DNA of 56,022 nucleotides from Rhizorhapis sp. SPR117. Its GTDB lineage: Bacteria; Pseudomonadota; Alphaproteobacteria; Sphingomonadales; Sphingomonadaceae. A program made the position numbers and the translations under genes. Under the pieces are notes generated by a model. The model searched no databases. It was not told the origin of the DNA and saw only the letters and a program-made list of their open reading frames with translations. The DNA lies in contig NZ_JAKKIE010000026.1 of NCBI RefSeq assembly GCF_021742065.1, positions 1 to 56,022 of the forward strand, written 5' to 3'. Every line of letters begins with the position of its first letter. Position 1 is the first letter of the stretch. This document shows, in pieces, positions 28,414 through 37,357 of this stretch.

Positions 28414-29448
28414 CTAGTCCTTCAGAATTTTCTTGATCGCCTCGCCTATGCGGACTGGCCCCGGGAAATAGGCCCATTCCAGCGAATGCGGATAGGGTGT
28501 GTCAAATCCGGTCACGCGTTCGATGGGCGCTTCGAGTGCGTAGAAGCAGCGCTCCTGTACCAGTGCCGACAGTTCCGCACCAAAGCCGCTGGTGCGCGTT
28601 GCTTCGTGCACGATCATGCAGCGGCCGGTTTTCTTCACCGATGCCTCCACCGCCTCGATATCGATTGGAACCAACGTGCGCAGGTCGATGATATCGGCAT
28701 CAATGCCCATTTCGGCTACCGTGCTGGAAACCACATGCACCATGGCGCCATAGCACAATATGGTCAGCACCTCCCCTTCCCGTACAGTGCGGGCCTTGCC
28801 AAGGTCGATGCGGTAATATCCTTCGAGGACCTGAGCATCTGCATTGCCTGCCCAATTCTTCGACGGGCGGTCATAATGGCCATCGAACGGCCCATTATAG
28901 ATGCGCTTGGGTTCAAAGAAAATGACAGGATCATTATCCTCGATCGCCGCGATCAGCAGACCCTTGGCATCATAAGGCGTCGAAGGGATGACCGTTTTGA
29001 TGCCCGACACATGGGTGAAAATGCCTTCAGGCGACTGACTATGCGTCTGACCGCCAAAAATACCGCCGCCAAAGGGGCTGCGTACCGTGATTGGTGCAGT
29101 AAATTCACCTGCCGAACGGTATCGTAACCGCGCGGCCTCCGACACCAATTGATCGAGTGCGGGATAGATATAATCGGCAAACTGGATTTCCGGCACCGGA
29201 CGCAAGCCATAAGCGCCCATACCGACGGCGACGCCTATAATACCGCATTCGGTAATGGGCGTATCAAAGACACGCGTTTTGCCATATTTCTGTTGAAGTC
29301 CTGCCGTGGCACGGAAAACTCCACCAAAATAGCCGACATCTTCGCCCAGGACGACGACGTCTGGGTCGCGCTCCATCATCACGTCCATGGCGCTGTTGAT
29401 TGCTTGAACCATGTTCATCTGACGAGTCTGGGTGGCGACGCCGTTCAT
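28414..29448 (-). CDS. bkdA2: Branched-chain 2-oxoacid dehydrogenase E1 beta subunit
   Basis: A 344-residue ThDP-domain partner of E1alpha. ATG 29448 overlaps the E1alpha stop by ATGA and has GGGAGG about 11 bases upstream; the frame also opens at 29466 but that start is less well placed. Family landmarks are VQAINSAMDVMMERDPDVVVLGEDVGYFGGVFRAT, DTPITECGIIGVAVGMGAYGLRPVPEIQFADYIYPA, FGGGIFGGQTHSQSPEGIF and TRTSGFGAEL. Length and spacing are as expected for a BCKDH operon. Confidence 0.92.
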   Translation of the reverse strand: MNGVATQTRQMNMVQAINSAMDVMMERDPDVVVLGEDVGYFGGVFRATAGLQQKYGKTRVFDTPITECGIIGVAVGMGAYGLRPVPEIQFADYIYPALDQLVSEAARLRYRSAGEFTAPITVRSPFGGGIFGGQTHSQSPEGIFTHVSGIKTVIPSTPYDAKGLLIAAIEDNDPVIFFEPKRIYNGPFDGHYDRPSKNWAGNADAQVLEGYYRIDLGKARTVREGEVLTILCYGAMVHVVSSTVAEMGIDADIIDLRTLVPIDIEAVEASVKKTGRCMIVHEATRTSGFGAELSALVQERCFYALEAPIERVTGFDTPYPHSLEWAYFPGPVRIGEAIKKILKD

Positions 29449-30716
29449 TTCTTCGACGCCTCCCATTCGGCAAACATCTGATCACGTTGTTCGCGCAGAT
29501 GCCAGGGCATGTGCTCAAAGACGCCTTCGAACAATGTGTCGAGCGGTTGGTGAAGGCCATGGCCGAGAACACCATTTCTCTCAGATTCTTTCGCGCAGTT
29601 CTTTACATATTCCGCCAGTTCCAGGTCCATCGCGGCATGCCGCTCCGCATCCCAAAGGCCAAGACCTATAAGATGCCGCTTGAGCCGCTTGATCGGATCA
29701 CCCAGCGGCCATTCGTCGCTTTCCATGACAGAGCGATATTGGGACGGATCATCCGACGTGCTGTGCCCTTCGACGCGATAGGTAAAATGTTCGATGAGCG
29801 TCGGCCCCGCATTGGCCCTTGCCCGGTCCGAAGCCCATTTTGTCGCCGCATAAACGGCCAGAGGGTCATTGCCGTCGATGCGCAGCCCTGCAATGCCATA
29901 GCCGACGGCGCGTGCTGCGAATGTTGTGGCTTCGGCTCCTGCAAAGCCTGAAAAAGAGGAAATAGCCCATTGATTATTAACGACATTCAAAATTACGGGT
30001 GCGCGATAAACGCTGGCAAAAGTACAGGCGGAATGAAAATCCCCTTCCGCCGTTGATCCTTCACCACACCAGAACGCTGCAATCCGGGTATCGCCCTTGG
30101 CCGCGCTTGCCATCGCCCAGCCAACCGCCTGGGGGCATTGCGTGGCAAGGTTGCCTGATATGGAGAAAAAGCTGGCTTCCTTACTGGAATACATAATCGG
30201 CAATTGCTTGCCCTGAAGGCGGTCGGCGCGATTTGAGTAGATCTGGTTCATCATGTCGACCAGGGACCAGTCCCGCGCGATCAACAAGCCCTGCTGACGA
30301 TAGCTGGGAAAGCACATATCATCGTGATGAAGGGCAAAAGCCGCAGCGACCGACACCGCTTCCTCACCCGTGCATTTCATGTAAAAGCTGGTCTTGCCCT
30401 GTCGCTGCGCACGAAACATGCGCTCGTCAAAGGCGCGCGTGAGCGCCATCGCGCGCAGCATCTTGAGCAAGGTTTCCCCATCAAGTCGCGGATCCCATGG
30501 GCCGACTGCGCGATGCTCATCATCCAGAACACGGACAAGGCCATAAGCCATATCGCGCATATCCGCCGGACTGGCCGTTTCGTCGGGGCGTCGGGTGGTG
30601 CCCGCTGCCTCTATGTCCAGGCCGCTGAAATCAACCGTGTCCCCTGGCCGAAATCGCGGTTCTGGAACATGGAGATTGAGTGGCGGTAAATTGCGCCTCT
30701 CCCGATTCTGATCCAT
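29445..30716 (-). CDS. bkdA1: Branched-chain 2-oxoacid dehydrogenase E1 alpha subunit
   Basis: A 423-residue decarboxylase subunit using ThDP on the 2-oxoacids of valine, leucine and isoleucine. The start ATG 30716 has a GGATGGA-type ribosome site; nine more codons are open upstream without support. The ThDP/Mg motif is CGEGSTAEGDFHSACTFASVYRAPVILNVVNNQWA, and the phosphorylation-loop equivalent is EHFTYRVEGHSTSDDPSQYR. The N-terminal 90-residue extension is usual for bacterial BCKDH E1alpha. It heads the operon E1alpha-E1beta-E2. Confidence 0.92.
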   Translation of the reverse strand: MDQNRERRNLPPLNLHVPEPRFRPGDTVDFSGLDIEAAGTTRRPDETASPADMRDMAYGLVRVLDDEHRAVGPWDPRLDGETLLKMLRAMALTRAFDERMFRAQRQGKTSFYMKCTGEEAVSVAAAFALHHDDMCFPSYRQQGLLIARDWSLVDMMNQIYSNRADRLQGKQLPIMYSSKEASFFSISGNLATQCPQAVGWAMASAAKGDTRIAAFWCGEGSTAEGDFHSACTFASVYRAPVILNVVNNQWAISSFSGFAGAEATTFAARAVGYGIAGLRIDGNDPLAVYAATKWASDRARANAGPTLIEHFTYRVEGHSTSDDPSQYRSVMESDEWPLGDPIKRLKRHLIGLGLWDAERHAAMDLELAEYVKNCAKESERNGVLGHGLHQPLDTLFEGVFEHMPWHLREQRDQMFAEWEASKK

Positions 30717-30761
30717 TGCGTTCCATCCACTCCGCCGCAACATCGAGTCGCGATACGTATA

Positions 30762-30791
30762 ATATTACGCTATATTGTTATTATATTTCAA
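30762..30791 (-). promoter_or_regulatory. Candidate promoter of the bkd operon
   Basis: On the minus strand TTGAAA (30791-30786), an 18-base AT-rich spacer and TAATAT (30767-30762) match a sigma70-type -35/-10 pair. They sit about 45 bases before the E1alpha ATG, in an AT-rich island unlike the surrounding GC-rich sequence. Confidence 0.45.
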
Positions 30792-30817
30792 AGCGGAAAA
30801 AATACAAGCACTGGGGA

Positions 30818-31750
30818 TCAGACCGCCACAGGTGCGGAAATGTGGGATTGAGGGGCATAATCGCGCACCTCAAAATCCTCGACGCGATAATCGAAGATCG
30901 ATGGTGGCCGGCGCACAAGGTGCAAAGTCGGCATAGCCGAAGGCATCCGCGACAACTGTTCTTCAACCAGCGCTGCATGGCTGAGATAGAGATGCACATC
31001 CCCACCATTCCATATAATATCACCGGCCTCCAGATCACATTGCTGGGCCAGCATGCGGGTCAGCAATGCAGTCGAAAATATATTGAAGGCAAAGCCCAGA
31101 CCCAGGTCACAGCTACGTTGGAACAGCAACCCGGACAACTTGCCGTTCGCCACATGAAATTGATAGGTCATGTGGCACGGTGGCAACGCCATCCGATCGA
31201 TCTCGTCCACGTTCCAGCCGGTAAAAAGCAGCCGACGCGATCCTGGATTATTCCTGATGCCATCAACCAGTGCGGCTATCTGATTATGTCCCTTTTCCCC
31301 GCGTCTAAAGCTGCCATCGTTCATGCGTTCATATCGGGGCCAGTTGACCCATTGCGCCCCGTAAACCGGCCCCAGATCGCCCCAGCGCAGTGCAAAATCC
31401 TCGTCTTCGATGATCCGCTGCTCGAAACTGTCCCGTTCAATATCCTCCCCTGTTGCCTTGCGATATTTTTCCAGCGGCCAATCCGTCCAGATGTGAACGC
31501 CCTGCTTCACCAAGGGACGAATATTGGTTTCCCCGGTCAGGAACCAGAGCATTTCCCGGGCAGCAACCTTCCAGAAAACACGTTTCGTCGTCAGTAGCGG
31601 GACAGCATTTTCTGCCATGGAAAAGCGCAAGGTTGCCCCGAAGATTGAGCGAGTGCCCACGCCTGTACGATCCACCCGCTCATCGCCCTGCGTCCATATG
31701 TGACGCATCAGGTCGAGATACTGCTGTTCGAAATCGGGTGTGCCGGTCAA
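30818..31750 (-). CDS. thyA: Thymidylate synthase
   Basis: A 310-residue enzyme making dTMP from dUMP with methylene-tetrahydrofolate. Visible are the N-terminal DRTGVGTRSIFGATLRFSM (folate/phosphate Arg), the LWFLTGETN segment, RWGDLGPVYGAQW, the catalytic Cys near 190 in MALPPCHMTYQF, and QRSCDLGLGFAFNI. The start is TTG at 31750 with AAGGA about nine bases upstream; I find no in-frame ATG early enough to keep YLDLM. The insert with GEDIERDSFEQRII after the tryptophan-rich segment is the normal long-form insertion. Folate reductase is not adjacent. Confidence 0.93.
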   Translation of the reverse strand: MTGTPDFEQQYLDLMRHIWTQGDERVDRTGVGTRSIFGATLRFSMAENAVPLLTTKRVFWKVAAREMLWFLTGETNIRPLVKQGVHIWTDWPLEKYRKATGEDIERDSFEQRIIEDEDFALRWGDLGPVYGAQWVNWPRYERMNDGSFRRGEKGHNQIAALVDGIRNNPGSRRLLFTGWNVDEIDRMALPPCHMTYQFHVANGKLSGLLFQRSCDLGLGFAFNIFSTALLTRMLAQQCDLEAGDIIWNGGDVHLYLSHAALVEEQLSRMPSAMPTLHLVRRPPSIFDYRVEDFEVRDYAPQSHISAPVAV

Positions 31751-31890
31751 CTGCGGAGTCCTTGACGAGAGAAGGAATAAAAGGATTTAACCGATAGCGT
31801 CCTGATGGTCCATGGCGCGCGGACACAGCGCCAAATTCACCAAACATTATCCATTATGGCACTGTTTTTCATATGTATATTGCCAAATGG

Positions 31891-31911
31891 AGTGAACGAC
31901 AGTTGTTCACT
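31891..31911. promoter_or_regulatory. 21-bp palindrome upstream of the radC-like gene
   Basis: Perfect 7-base arms AGTGAAC (31891-31897) and GTTCACT (31905-31911) are separated by GACAGTT, 28 bases before the chosen ATG. The core is GAAC-N7-GTTC, which has the spacing but not the orientation of the alphaproteobacterial LexA box (GTTC-N7-GTTC). It is a likely operator for an unknown repressor. Confidence 0.4.
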
Positions 31912-31938
31912 CAGCGCTCATGCGCTCACAGAGAGATC

Positions 31939-32352
31939 ATGAATCTTCCCTTATCCATAACTGAATTTTCCGAGGTCGAAAGGGCATGCTTTCACCATTC
32001 CATCGGCGCGGAAGCAGTCGATTTCGCCAGCCGTCAGACACGGGAAATTTTGACGGTGGCCTATATCGACCATAGGGGCAGGATCGCTCATATGTTCTCG
32101 CGTACTGACGAACTTCACGATTCGGTGTCATTGTCGATGCGGATGATTGTGCATGAGGCGTTGAGCCGGGGCCATGATCGTTTTCTGCTATTGCATAACC
32201 ATCCATCGGGTGATCCACAGCCCAGTCGGACCGACATCACGACAACACGCCTGATGTGTCGGATAGCGGCACAGCTTGAACTGAAATTGGTGGACCACCT
32301 GATTCTGTCGCCCCACGCATATTTCAGTTTCCGCGCAGCCGGACTGCTATAG
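31939..32352 (+). CDS. Short RadC-like JAB/MPN+ domain protein
   Basis: A 137-residue protein with the JAB metalloprotease-like domain of RadC: LLHNHPSGDPQPSRTD (HxH...D zinc site), then MCRIAAQLELKLVDHLIL. It lacks the N-terminal helix-hairpin-helix part of full RadC (about 220 residues). ATG 31939 is preferred because AGAGAG precedes it and a longer frame from 31873 would translate through a palindrome. Short RadC proteins are typical of mobile elements, where some act in antirestriction. It lies 110 bases before tRNA-Pro. Function is uncertain; DNA repair should not be assumed. Confidence 0.75.
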   Translation: MNLPLSITEFSEVERACFHHSIGAEAVDFASRQTREILTVAYIDHRGRIAHMFSRTDELHDSVSLSMRMIVHEALSRGHDRFLLLHNHPSGDPQPSRTDITTTRLMCRIAAQLELKLVDHLILSPHAYFSFRAAGLL

Positions 32353-32462
32353 TCGATGCCTTCGACCCGGTCAGAAGCCGCATCTCTTTGCTTGCAACCT
32401 ACGGGACCCGCTTATATAGACCGCCGCCTGCCTTGCCGGATCATCACTGATTCCGGCCCGGT

Positions 32463-32539
32463 CGGGGAGTAGCTCAGCCCGGTAGAGCACTGCCTTCGGG
32501 AGGCAGGGGCCGGAGGTTCGAATCCTCTCTCCCCGACCA
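32463..32539 (+). tRNA. tRNA-Pro (anticodon CGG)
   Basis: 77 bases including an encoded CCA end. The acceptor stem is CGGGGAG/CTCCCCG, starting with C as proline tRNAs do. D arm AGCTCAGCCCGGTAGAGC; anticodon stem CTGCC/GGCAG with loop TTCGGGA, giving anticodon CGG (codon CCG). The T arm has TTCGAAT. All stems pair, with one G-T in the T stem. Confidence 0.95.
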
Positions 32540-32560
32540 TATTTTCAAGAACATCAAATA

Positions 32561-32604
32561 TGAACGCACTTCCTGTCTGCTTCAAAAGAAAGGAAGTGCA
32601 TTCA
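32561..32604. terminator. Hairpin between tRNA-Pro and dapD
   Basis: The arms TGAACGCACTTCCT (32561-32574) and AGGAAGTGCATTCA (32591-32604) pair at 13 of 14 positions, with a 16-base loop. It lies 21 bases after the tRNA and 8 bases past the convergent dapD stop. It is probably a shared bidirectional terminator, though T-runs are short. Confidence 0.5.
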
Positions 32605-32612
32605 CGTTGTCG

Positions 32613-33452
32613 TTAATCGCGCAATAAATCGTTGATCGCCGTTTTCGACCGCGTTTGCGCATCGACGCGCTTGACGATGACTGCGCAGGCAAGGTTGGGA
32701 CCCGGCGTACCATCGGGCAACGGCTTGCCTGGCAGGCTGCCCGGAACGACAACGGAATAAGGCGGCACTTCGCCTATGAAAATTTCGCCTGTTGTACGGT
32801 CCACAATCTTGGTCGTTGAGGTAATGAAAACGCCCATAGAAAGAACCGATCCCTTGCCGATACGCACGCCTTCCACAACTTCCGATCGTGCACCGATGAA
32901 GCAATCGTCCTCGATGATGACAGGGCCAGCCTGCAACGGTTCAAGCACGCCGCCGATACCGACGCCGCCTGACAAATGCACGTTCTTGCCAATCTGCGCG
33001 CAACTGCCCACCGTTACCCATGTATCCACCATCGTGCCCTCATCGACGAACGCGCCGATATTAACGAAACTGGGCATCAGCACGACGTTTTTGGCAACGA
33101 ATGAGCCATGGCGTGCGATCGCGCCAGGAACGGCGCGAAAACCAGCGGCGCGGAACTGCGTCTCGCCCCAACCCGTGAACTTGGACGGCACCTTATCCCA
33201 CCAGAACGATCCCCCCGGGCCGCCGGGAATCAGCGCATTGTCGTTAAGGCGGAAAGACAGCAGAACCGCCTTCTTGAGCCATTGATTAACCTTCCATCCA
33301 TCCCCGTCCGGTTCAGCAACCCGGGCCTGACCGCTATCGAGCAAGTTCAGCGCCTCCGCCACAGCCTCAGGCAGTGCGCCTTCTGACGCAAAGCCTAGAT
33401 TGGCGCGATCTTCAAAGGCTGCCTCAATAGTGGAAATCAGCGTATCCGTCAT
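32613..33452 (-). CDS. dapD: 2,3,4,5-tetrahydropyridine-2,6-dicarboxylate N-succinyltransferase
   Basis: A 279-residue trimeric enzyme of the succinylase branch of lysine and diaminopimelate synthesis. It has a helical N-terminal domain, then a left-handed beta-helix of hexapeptide repeats ([51 protein letters not shown]). The region [33 protein letters not shown] completes the active site. Length and motifs are typical. It follows a HAD phosphatase gene by 9 bases, so the two are probably one operon. Confidence 0.95.
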   Translation of the reverse strand: MTDTLISTIEAAFEDRANLGFASEGALPEAVAEALNLLDSGQARVAEPDGDGWKVNQWLKKAVLLSFRLNDNALIPGGPGGSFWWDKVPSKFTGWGETQFRAAGFRAVPGAIARHGSFVAKNVVLMPSFVNIGAFVDEGTMVDTWVTVGSCAQIGKNVHLSGGVGIGGVLEPLQAGPVIIEDDCFIGARSEVVEGVRIGKGSVLSMGVFITSTTKIVDRTTGEIFIGEVPPYSVVVPGSLPGKPLPDGTPGPNLACAVIVKRVDAQTRSKTAINDLLRD

Positions 33453-33461
33453 AGTCTTCCT

Positions 33462-34127
33462 TCAATCCTTCAACATATCCGCCAGAAAGGGCGCAAGTTC
33501 GCTTATCTCGTAATCAATGAACTCGGAAGCCGCACCCACATTACCAGCCTCCGAACCATTATTCACCCATACGGTCGTCATGCCGATCACCTTTGCCGGC
33601 CTCAAATTGCGAGCCATATCTTCAAAAAAGAGGCTTGTGTGCGGATCAATTTTGTAACGATCACATAGTTCCCGATAGCCGGAAGGGTCGGGTTTTGGCA
33701 CATATTGGCAGGCATGAATGTCATGAATAAATTCAAACGCATCCAAAAGGCCAAGCCGATCCAGAACCCGTAATGCATAGGCAGCATCGCCGTTGGTGAA
33801 AATCAATCGCCGCCCCGGCAAGGCGCGAATATGGCGGCCCAGTACCGGGTCCGGGTCTATCCGATCCAACGAAATATCGTGCACATAGTTCAGAAATGTC
33901 TGCGGATCAGTGCCATGATGCTGCATCAGGCCCGATAGCGTGGTCCCATGCTCCATGAAATATTGCTTCTGGATACGGCGCGCCTCCCGTGCATCGCAAC
34001 CCAGAAGCCCCTCGATAAACTCGCCCATCTTGATATCGATCAGGCCGAAAAGGTCGGCCTTTGCCGGATAAAGTGTATTATCCAGATCGAAAATCCATGT
34101 GTCGATATGGGCAAGGCCGGAATGCAT
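33462..34127 (-). CDS. HAD-type pyrimidine 5'-nucleotidase-like phosphatase
   Basis: A 221-residue haloacid-dehalogenase phosphatase. Motif I is FDLDNTLYP with nucleophile and acid Asp; motif II is LIFTNGD; the lysine of motif III lies in QYVPKPDPSGY; motif IV is FFEDMARNL. The helical C1 cap and overall look match the pyrimidine 5'-nucleotidase subfamily (SDT1/YjjG-like). The start ATG 34127 is chosen; 15 more codons are open upstream but precede the nucleophile loop without a role. It is co-directional with dapD, a common sphingomonad and rhizobial pairing. Substrate is inferred only. Confidence 0.85.
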   Translation of the reverse strand: MHSGLAHIDTWIFDLDNTLYPAKADLFGLIDIKMGEFIEGLLGCDAREARRIQKQYFMEHGTTLSGLMQHHGTDPQTFLNYVHDISLDRIDPDPVLGRHIRALPGRRLIFTNGDAAYALRVLDRLGLLDAFEFIHDIHACQYVPKPDPSGYRELCDRYKIDPHTSLFFEDMARNLRPAKVIGMTTVWVNNGSEAGNVGAASEFIDYEISELAPFLADMLKD

Positions 34128-34232
34128 AGCGGCTTGCCTAGACAGGCTTCCGAACAAGGGCAAGCAGAGCATAAAAATATGTTCAGACTTTGTATGTTAA
34201 CTGCTCGAAGACGAATGTGGGGAATAATGGAA

Positions 34233-36509
34233 ATGCGCTCTCGATCCCGACTATATCACCATGGAATTATCGCTGCGGTCATAGGCCTTTCGCTGGCGGC
34301 ATGTGGCGGAGGCGGAGGCGTCAATTCGACCCCTGCGCCCACTCCAACTCCGACACCCACCCCAACACCAACACCTGTGGCAACGAATTTCAACACAGCC
34401 GAATATGACAACAGCAATGGCGCCAAATTTCATGACGCAATTACCGCTTGGGAAGCGGGAGCGAGCGGAGCCACTATATTGGTGGGGGTCGTCGATACTG
34501 GCATCGATATCGCCAGCCCTGAATTTTCCGGCCGCATCAGTAGCGCATCAATCGCCCTTGGCGGCAACAGCAGCTATCAGGATGAGGACGGGCATGGCAC
34601 GGGGGTCACTGGCATATTGGCCGCCGCGCGCAATGACCGCGAAATCATGGGCGTGGCTTTCGACGCAAATATCCTGGCCTTGAGAGCTGATACGGCGGGA
34701 AGCTGCGCCGATGTCGATGGCTGCACTTTTGCGGACAATGATATTGCGGCAGCACTTGACCGGGCGAGAACGAACGGGGCGAAAGTCGTCAACCTGTCGC
34801 TTGGCGGATCACCTGCCAACAGCACCTTGCGCGCAGCCATTGACCGGGCCACAAACGCGGGCGTCATCATTGTAATATCAGCGGGCAATGACGGCACGGC
34901 AGGCCCCGATCCTCTGGCCACCATCGCCACCGATCCTGTTGCGCGAGGTCTTGTGATCATTGCCGGATCGGTCAATGAAAAGAGCGTAATTTCAAGCTTC
35001 TCCAATCGGGCAAGCGGAGCGGAAAACGTCTATCTTGCTGCGCTTGGCGAGAAAGTCCGATCGCTCGACCTGGAGAATGATCCTGCCAGCCATTATGTAT
35101 ACAGCGGCACCAGCTTTTCGGCACCGCAGATTGCAGGAGCCGCAGCGTTGCTCGCTCAGGCTTTCCCCAATCTCACCAGCGCGCAGATCGTTCAATTATT
35201 GCTCAGCAGTGCAACCGACGCGGGCGCAACTGGCACAGATAGCGTTTATGGGCAGGGCATATTAAATATCGCCGCTGCATTTGCGCCGCAGGGACCGACA
35301 TCTCTTGCCGGATCATCGACCGTCATATCCTTTACCGATAATGGCGCAATGTCTGCGCCAATGGGCGATGCGGCAAGCAGCGCAAACCTATCCACGATCG
35401 TTCTGGACAGCTATGGCCGCGCCTATGGAATGAACCTTGCCGCGACACTTCAGGCGGATAACCCTCCTCTCAGTCTTGCACCGCAATTGCAGGCGAACCG
35501 AAGGAGCTTTGCGATCACGCAGGGGGCCACCCGCATTTCACTTTCCATCGCCCGTAGCAGTGATGGCATGGCCAGCGTGACCCCGCTCCTGTTGAGCGGT
35601 GAAGAAGCACGACAGGCGCGCGCACGCGCAGGCTATATCGCCACGAAACTTGGCCCGCATACGGGATTTGCGATTGGATTCGCGCAAAGTGCGGGAACTC
35701 TGGCCGCAATGGTACGCGGCAAGAACGAGCCCGCTTTTCTGATCGCGTCCGGCCCGACCACAACACAAGGATTTCGTAGCTCGCCAGACAACAGTATCGC
35801 TCTGCACTGGAACTTGGGTGCTTTTGCACTGACGGCCAGCGCCGAAACCGGTAATGCGCTGGTCCGCCGCGAGCAGATTGAGCCGCCGTGGGATCAATAT
35901 CGCCAGCAACCCTATTCCACGTTCAGCATCGGCATCGACCGGCAACTCGGTCCGCTGGCGCTGGCTTTCACGGCCAACCATCTGTCAGAGAACAAATCTG
36001 TTCTGGGTGCCCGTTTCAGTCCCTTACTAGGGGCCGGGTCATCACGCAGCCTGTTTGTGGATACGGATTTGCGTCTTGATGCTGGCGGAGGCTGGGGTCT
36101 GGGCATGGCATGGCGGCAGGGCTGGACCTGGGCGTCATCGGGCGGTGCCCTTGCCAATGACGCCTTGCTCAAGAGCAACAGCTTTGCCTTTGATCTATGG
36201 AGAACCGGCCTGTTCGACAGTCGCGACCATATAGCCCTGCGCGTGTCACAACCCTTGCGGATCAGTTCAGGAGGCCTTGGCCTCTTTTTACCCAGCGGTT
36301 ATGACTATGGCACGCAGGAAACAGTTTATTCGGTGCAGCGCCTGAATCTGGCACCTGCGGGCAGGCAGATTGACGTGGAGACGGCCTATAGCTGCGCGTT
36401 GCCCTTTGGCGACATCACAGCCAACATTTATTATCGCAAAGATAACGGGAATATCGCATCATACCCCGATGACATCGGGGCAGCGGTACGATTGAGGACC
36501 GTGTTTTGA
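34233..36509 (+). CDS. Subtilase (S8) autotransporter with lipoprotein signal
   Basis: A 758-residue secreted protease. The N-terminus has a signal with lipobox LSLAAC (Cys24), then Gly5 and a Pro-Thr repeat linker (residues 33-48) that would hold the protease away from the membrane. The S8 domain carries Asp88 (VVDTGID), His121 (DGHGTGV), oxyanion Asn219 (SAGND) and Ser294 (SGTSFSAP). From about 440 the sequence turns to amphipathic strands ending in Phe, a 12-strand autotransporter-like barrel. ATG 34233 is nine bases after GGGGA; ATG 34227 is too close. Compare NalP of Neisseria, also an S8 lipoprotein autotransporter. It is divergent from the HAD gene. Confidence 0.82.
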   Translation: MRSRSRLYHHGIIAAVIGLSLAACGGGGGVNSTPAPTPTPTPTPTPTPVATNFNTAEYDNSNGAKFHDAITAWEAGASGATILVGVVDTGIDIASPEFSGRISSASIALGGNSSYQDEDGHGTGVTGILAAARNDREIMGVAFDANILALRADTAGSCADVDGCTFADNDIAAALDRARTNGAKVVNLSLGGSPANSTLRAAIDRATNAGVIIVISAGNDGTAGPDPLATIATDPVARGLVIIAGSVNEKSVISSFSNRASGAENVYLAALGEKVRSLDLENDPASHYVYSGTSFSAPQIAGAAALLAQAFPNLTSAQIVQLLLSSATDAGATGTDSVYGQGILNIAAAFAPQGPTSLAGSSTVISFTDNGAMSAPMGDAASSANLSTIVLDSYGRAYGMNLAATLQADNPPLSLAPQLQANRRSFAITQGATRISLSIARSSDGMASVTPLLLSGEEARQARARAGYIATKLGPHTGFAIGFAQSAGTLAAMVRGKNEPAFLIASGPTTTQGFRSSPDNSIALHWNLGAFALTASAETGNALVRREQIEPPWDQYRQQPYSTFSIGIDRQLGPLALAFTANHLSENKSVLGARFSPLLGAGSSRSLFVDTDLRLDAGGGWGLGMAWRQGWTWASSGGALANDALLKSNSFAFDLWRTGLFDSRDHIALRVSQPLRISSGGLGLFLPSGYDYGTQETVYSVQRLNLAPAGRQIDVETAYSCALPFGDITANIYYRKDNGNIASYPDDIGAAVRLRTVF

Positions 36510-36515
36510 TACTGA

Positions 36516-36872
36516 TTAAACCGTAAAGCTCTCGCCGCAGCCGCAGCTTCCCTTGGCATTGGGGTTTTCAAAGACGAAACCGGCGGCGAAATCATCTTCT
36601 CGCCAGTCCATTATCGATCCGACAAGGTACAGCACCGATCCGCCGTCGATGTAAAACACACCACCGGGCGTTTCGATTTTCTCATCGAACCTGGTTTCTT
36701 CGTTCACATAATCGACCGAATAGGCAAGCCCCGAACAGCCCCGGCGCGGGGTGGATAATTTCACGCCAATCGCACCTTCCGGCGCCTTGGCCATCAGGTC
36801 TGCGATACGTTGTTCCGCCGCGGGCGTCAGGACGACGGCGGCGGGACGGGTGCGGGTATTGGTTTCAGCCAT
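36516..36872 (-). CDS. sufA: Iron-sulfur assembly scaffold/carrier SufA (IscA family)
   Basis: A 118-residue A-type carrier that passes Fe-S clusters to apoproteins. The three conserved Cys are present: Cys46 in RRGCSGLAY, and Cys110 and Cys112 in GSCGCGESF. It is the last gene of the suf operon; its ATG shares one base with the sufT stop. It could equally be called ErpA-like by sequence, but the position favours SufA. Confidence 0.9.
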   Translation of the reverse strand: MAETNTRTRPAAVVLTPAAEQRIADLMAKAPEGAIGVKLSTPRRGCSGLAYSVDYVNEETRFDEKIETPGGVFYIDGGSVLYLVGSIMDWREDDFAAGFVFENPNAKGSCGCGESFTV

Positions 36873-37357
36873 CAGAGCATCCCCAGTTCAAGTTTCGCCT
36901 CATCGCTCATCTTTTGCGGGTCCCACGGCGGGTCCCATATCAGATTGACCTCCGCAACGCCGACACCGGGGACGGAACCGACGCGCAGTTCCACTTCGCC
37001 GGGCATGGATTCGGCAACCGGGCAATGCGGCGTGGTCAGCGTCATGGTAACGACGACATGGCCGCCTTCCGTCACATCGACGCCATAGATCAGGCCGAGG
37101 TCATAGATATTGACGGGAATTTCAGGATCATAAATTTCCTTCAATGCCGCGATCACGGCCTCGTAAACATCGCCTCCCGGTTCACCCGCATCCGCCTCAA
37201 CCGGTTGCTGTTTCAGGAAACCGTCCAGATAATCGCGCTTGCGCTCCATCGTTTCACGTGCGGAGCCAGTTTCTTCAACACGTGCCTTTGGCGGCGGCGT
37301 CACGCCGTCCACTTCCTCAACCGCAATTTTGCGTTCGTCGTGAATCTTCTCAGTCAT
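36872..37357 (-). CDS. sufT: SufT-type MIP18/DUF59 Fe-S maturation factor
   Basis: A 161-residue protein whose C-terminal 100 residues are a MIP18-family (DUF59) domain: YEAVIAALKEIYDPEIPVNIYDLGLIYGVDV, then MTLTTPHCPVAESMPGEVE with the conserved Cys, and NLIWDPPWDPQKMS. Homologues help Fe-S maturation, especially under high demand. The charged N-terminal 60 residues are an extension of unknown role. It overlaps sufS by 8 bases upstream and sufA by 1 base downstream. Confidence 0.88.
   Translation of the reverse strand: MTEKIHDERKIAVEEVDGVTPPPKARVEETGSARETMERKRDYLDGFLKQQPVEADAGEPGGDVYEAVIAALKEIYDPEIPVNIYDLGLIYGVDVTEGGHVVVTMTLTTPHCPVAESMPGEVELRVGSVPGVGVAEVNLIWDPPWDPQKMSDEAKLELGML

Noticed and set aside
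31894..31908. GAAC-N7-GTTC as a LexA box
   Set aside because: The alphaproteobacterial LexA box is a direct repeat GTTC-N7-GTTC. Here the halves are inverted, so I keep it only as an unnamed palindrome.
34327..34378. Short tandem repeat before the subtilase domain as a CRISPR or satellite
   Set aside because: It encodes an in-frame Pro-Thr linker and has no spacers. It is protein low complexity, not an array.
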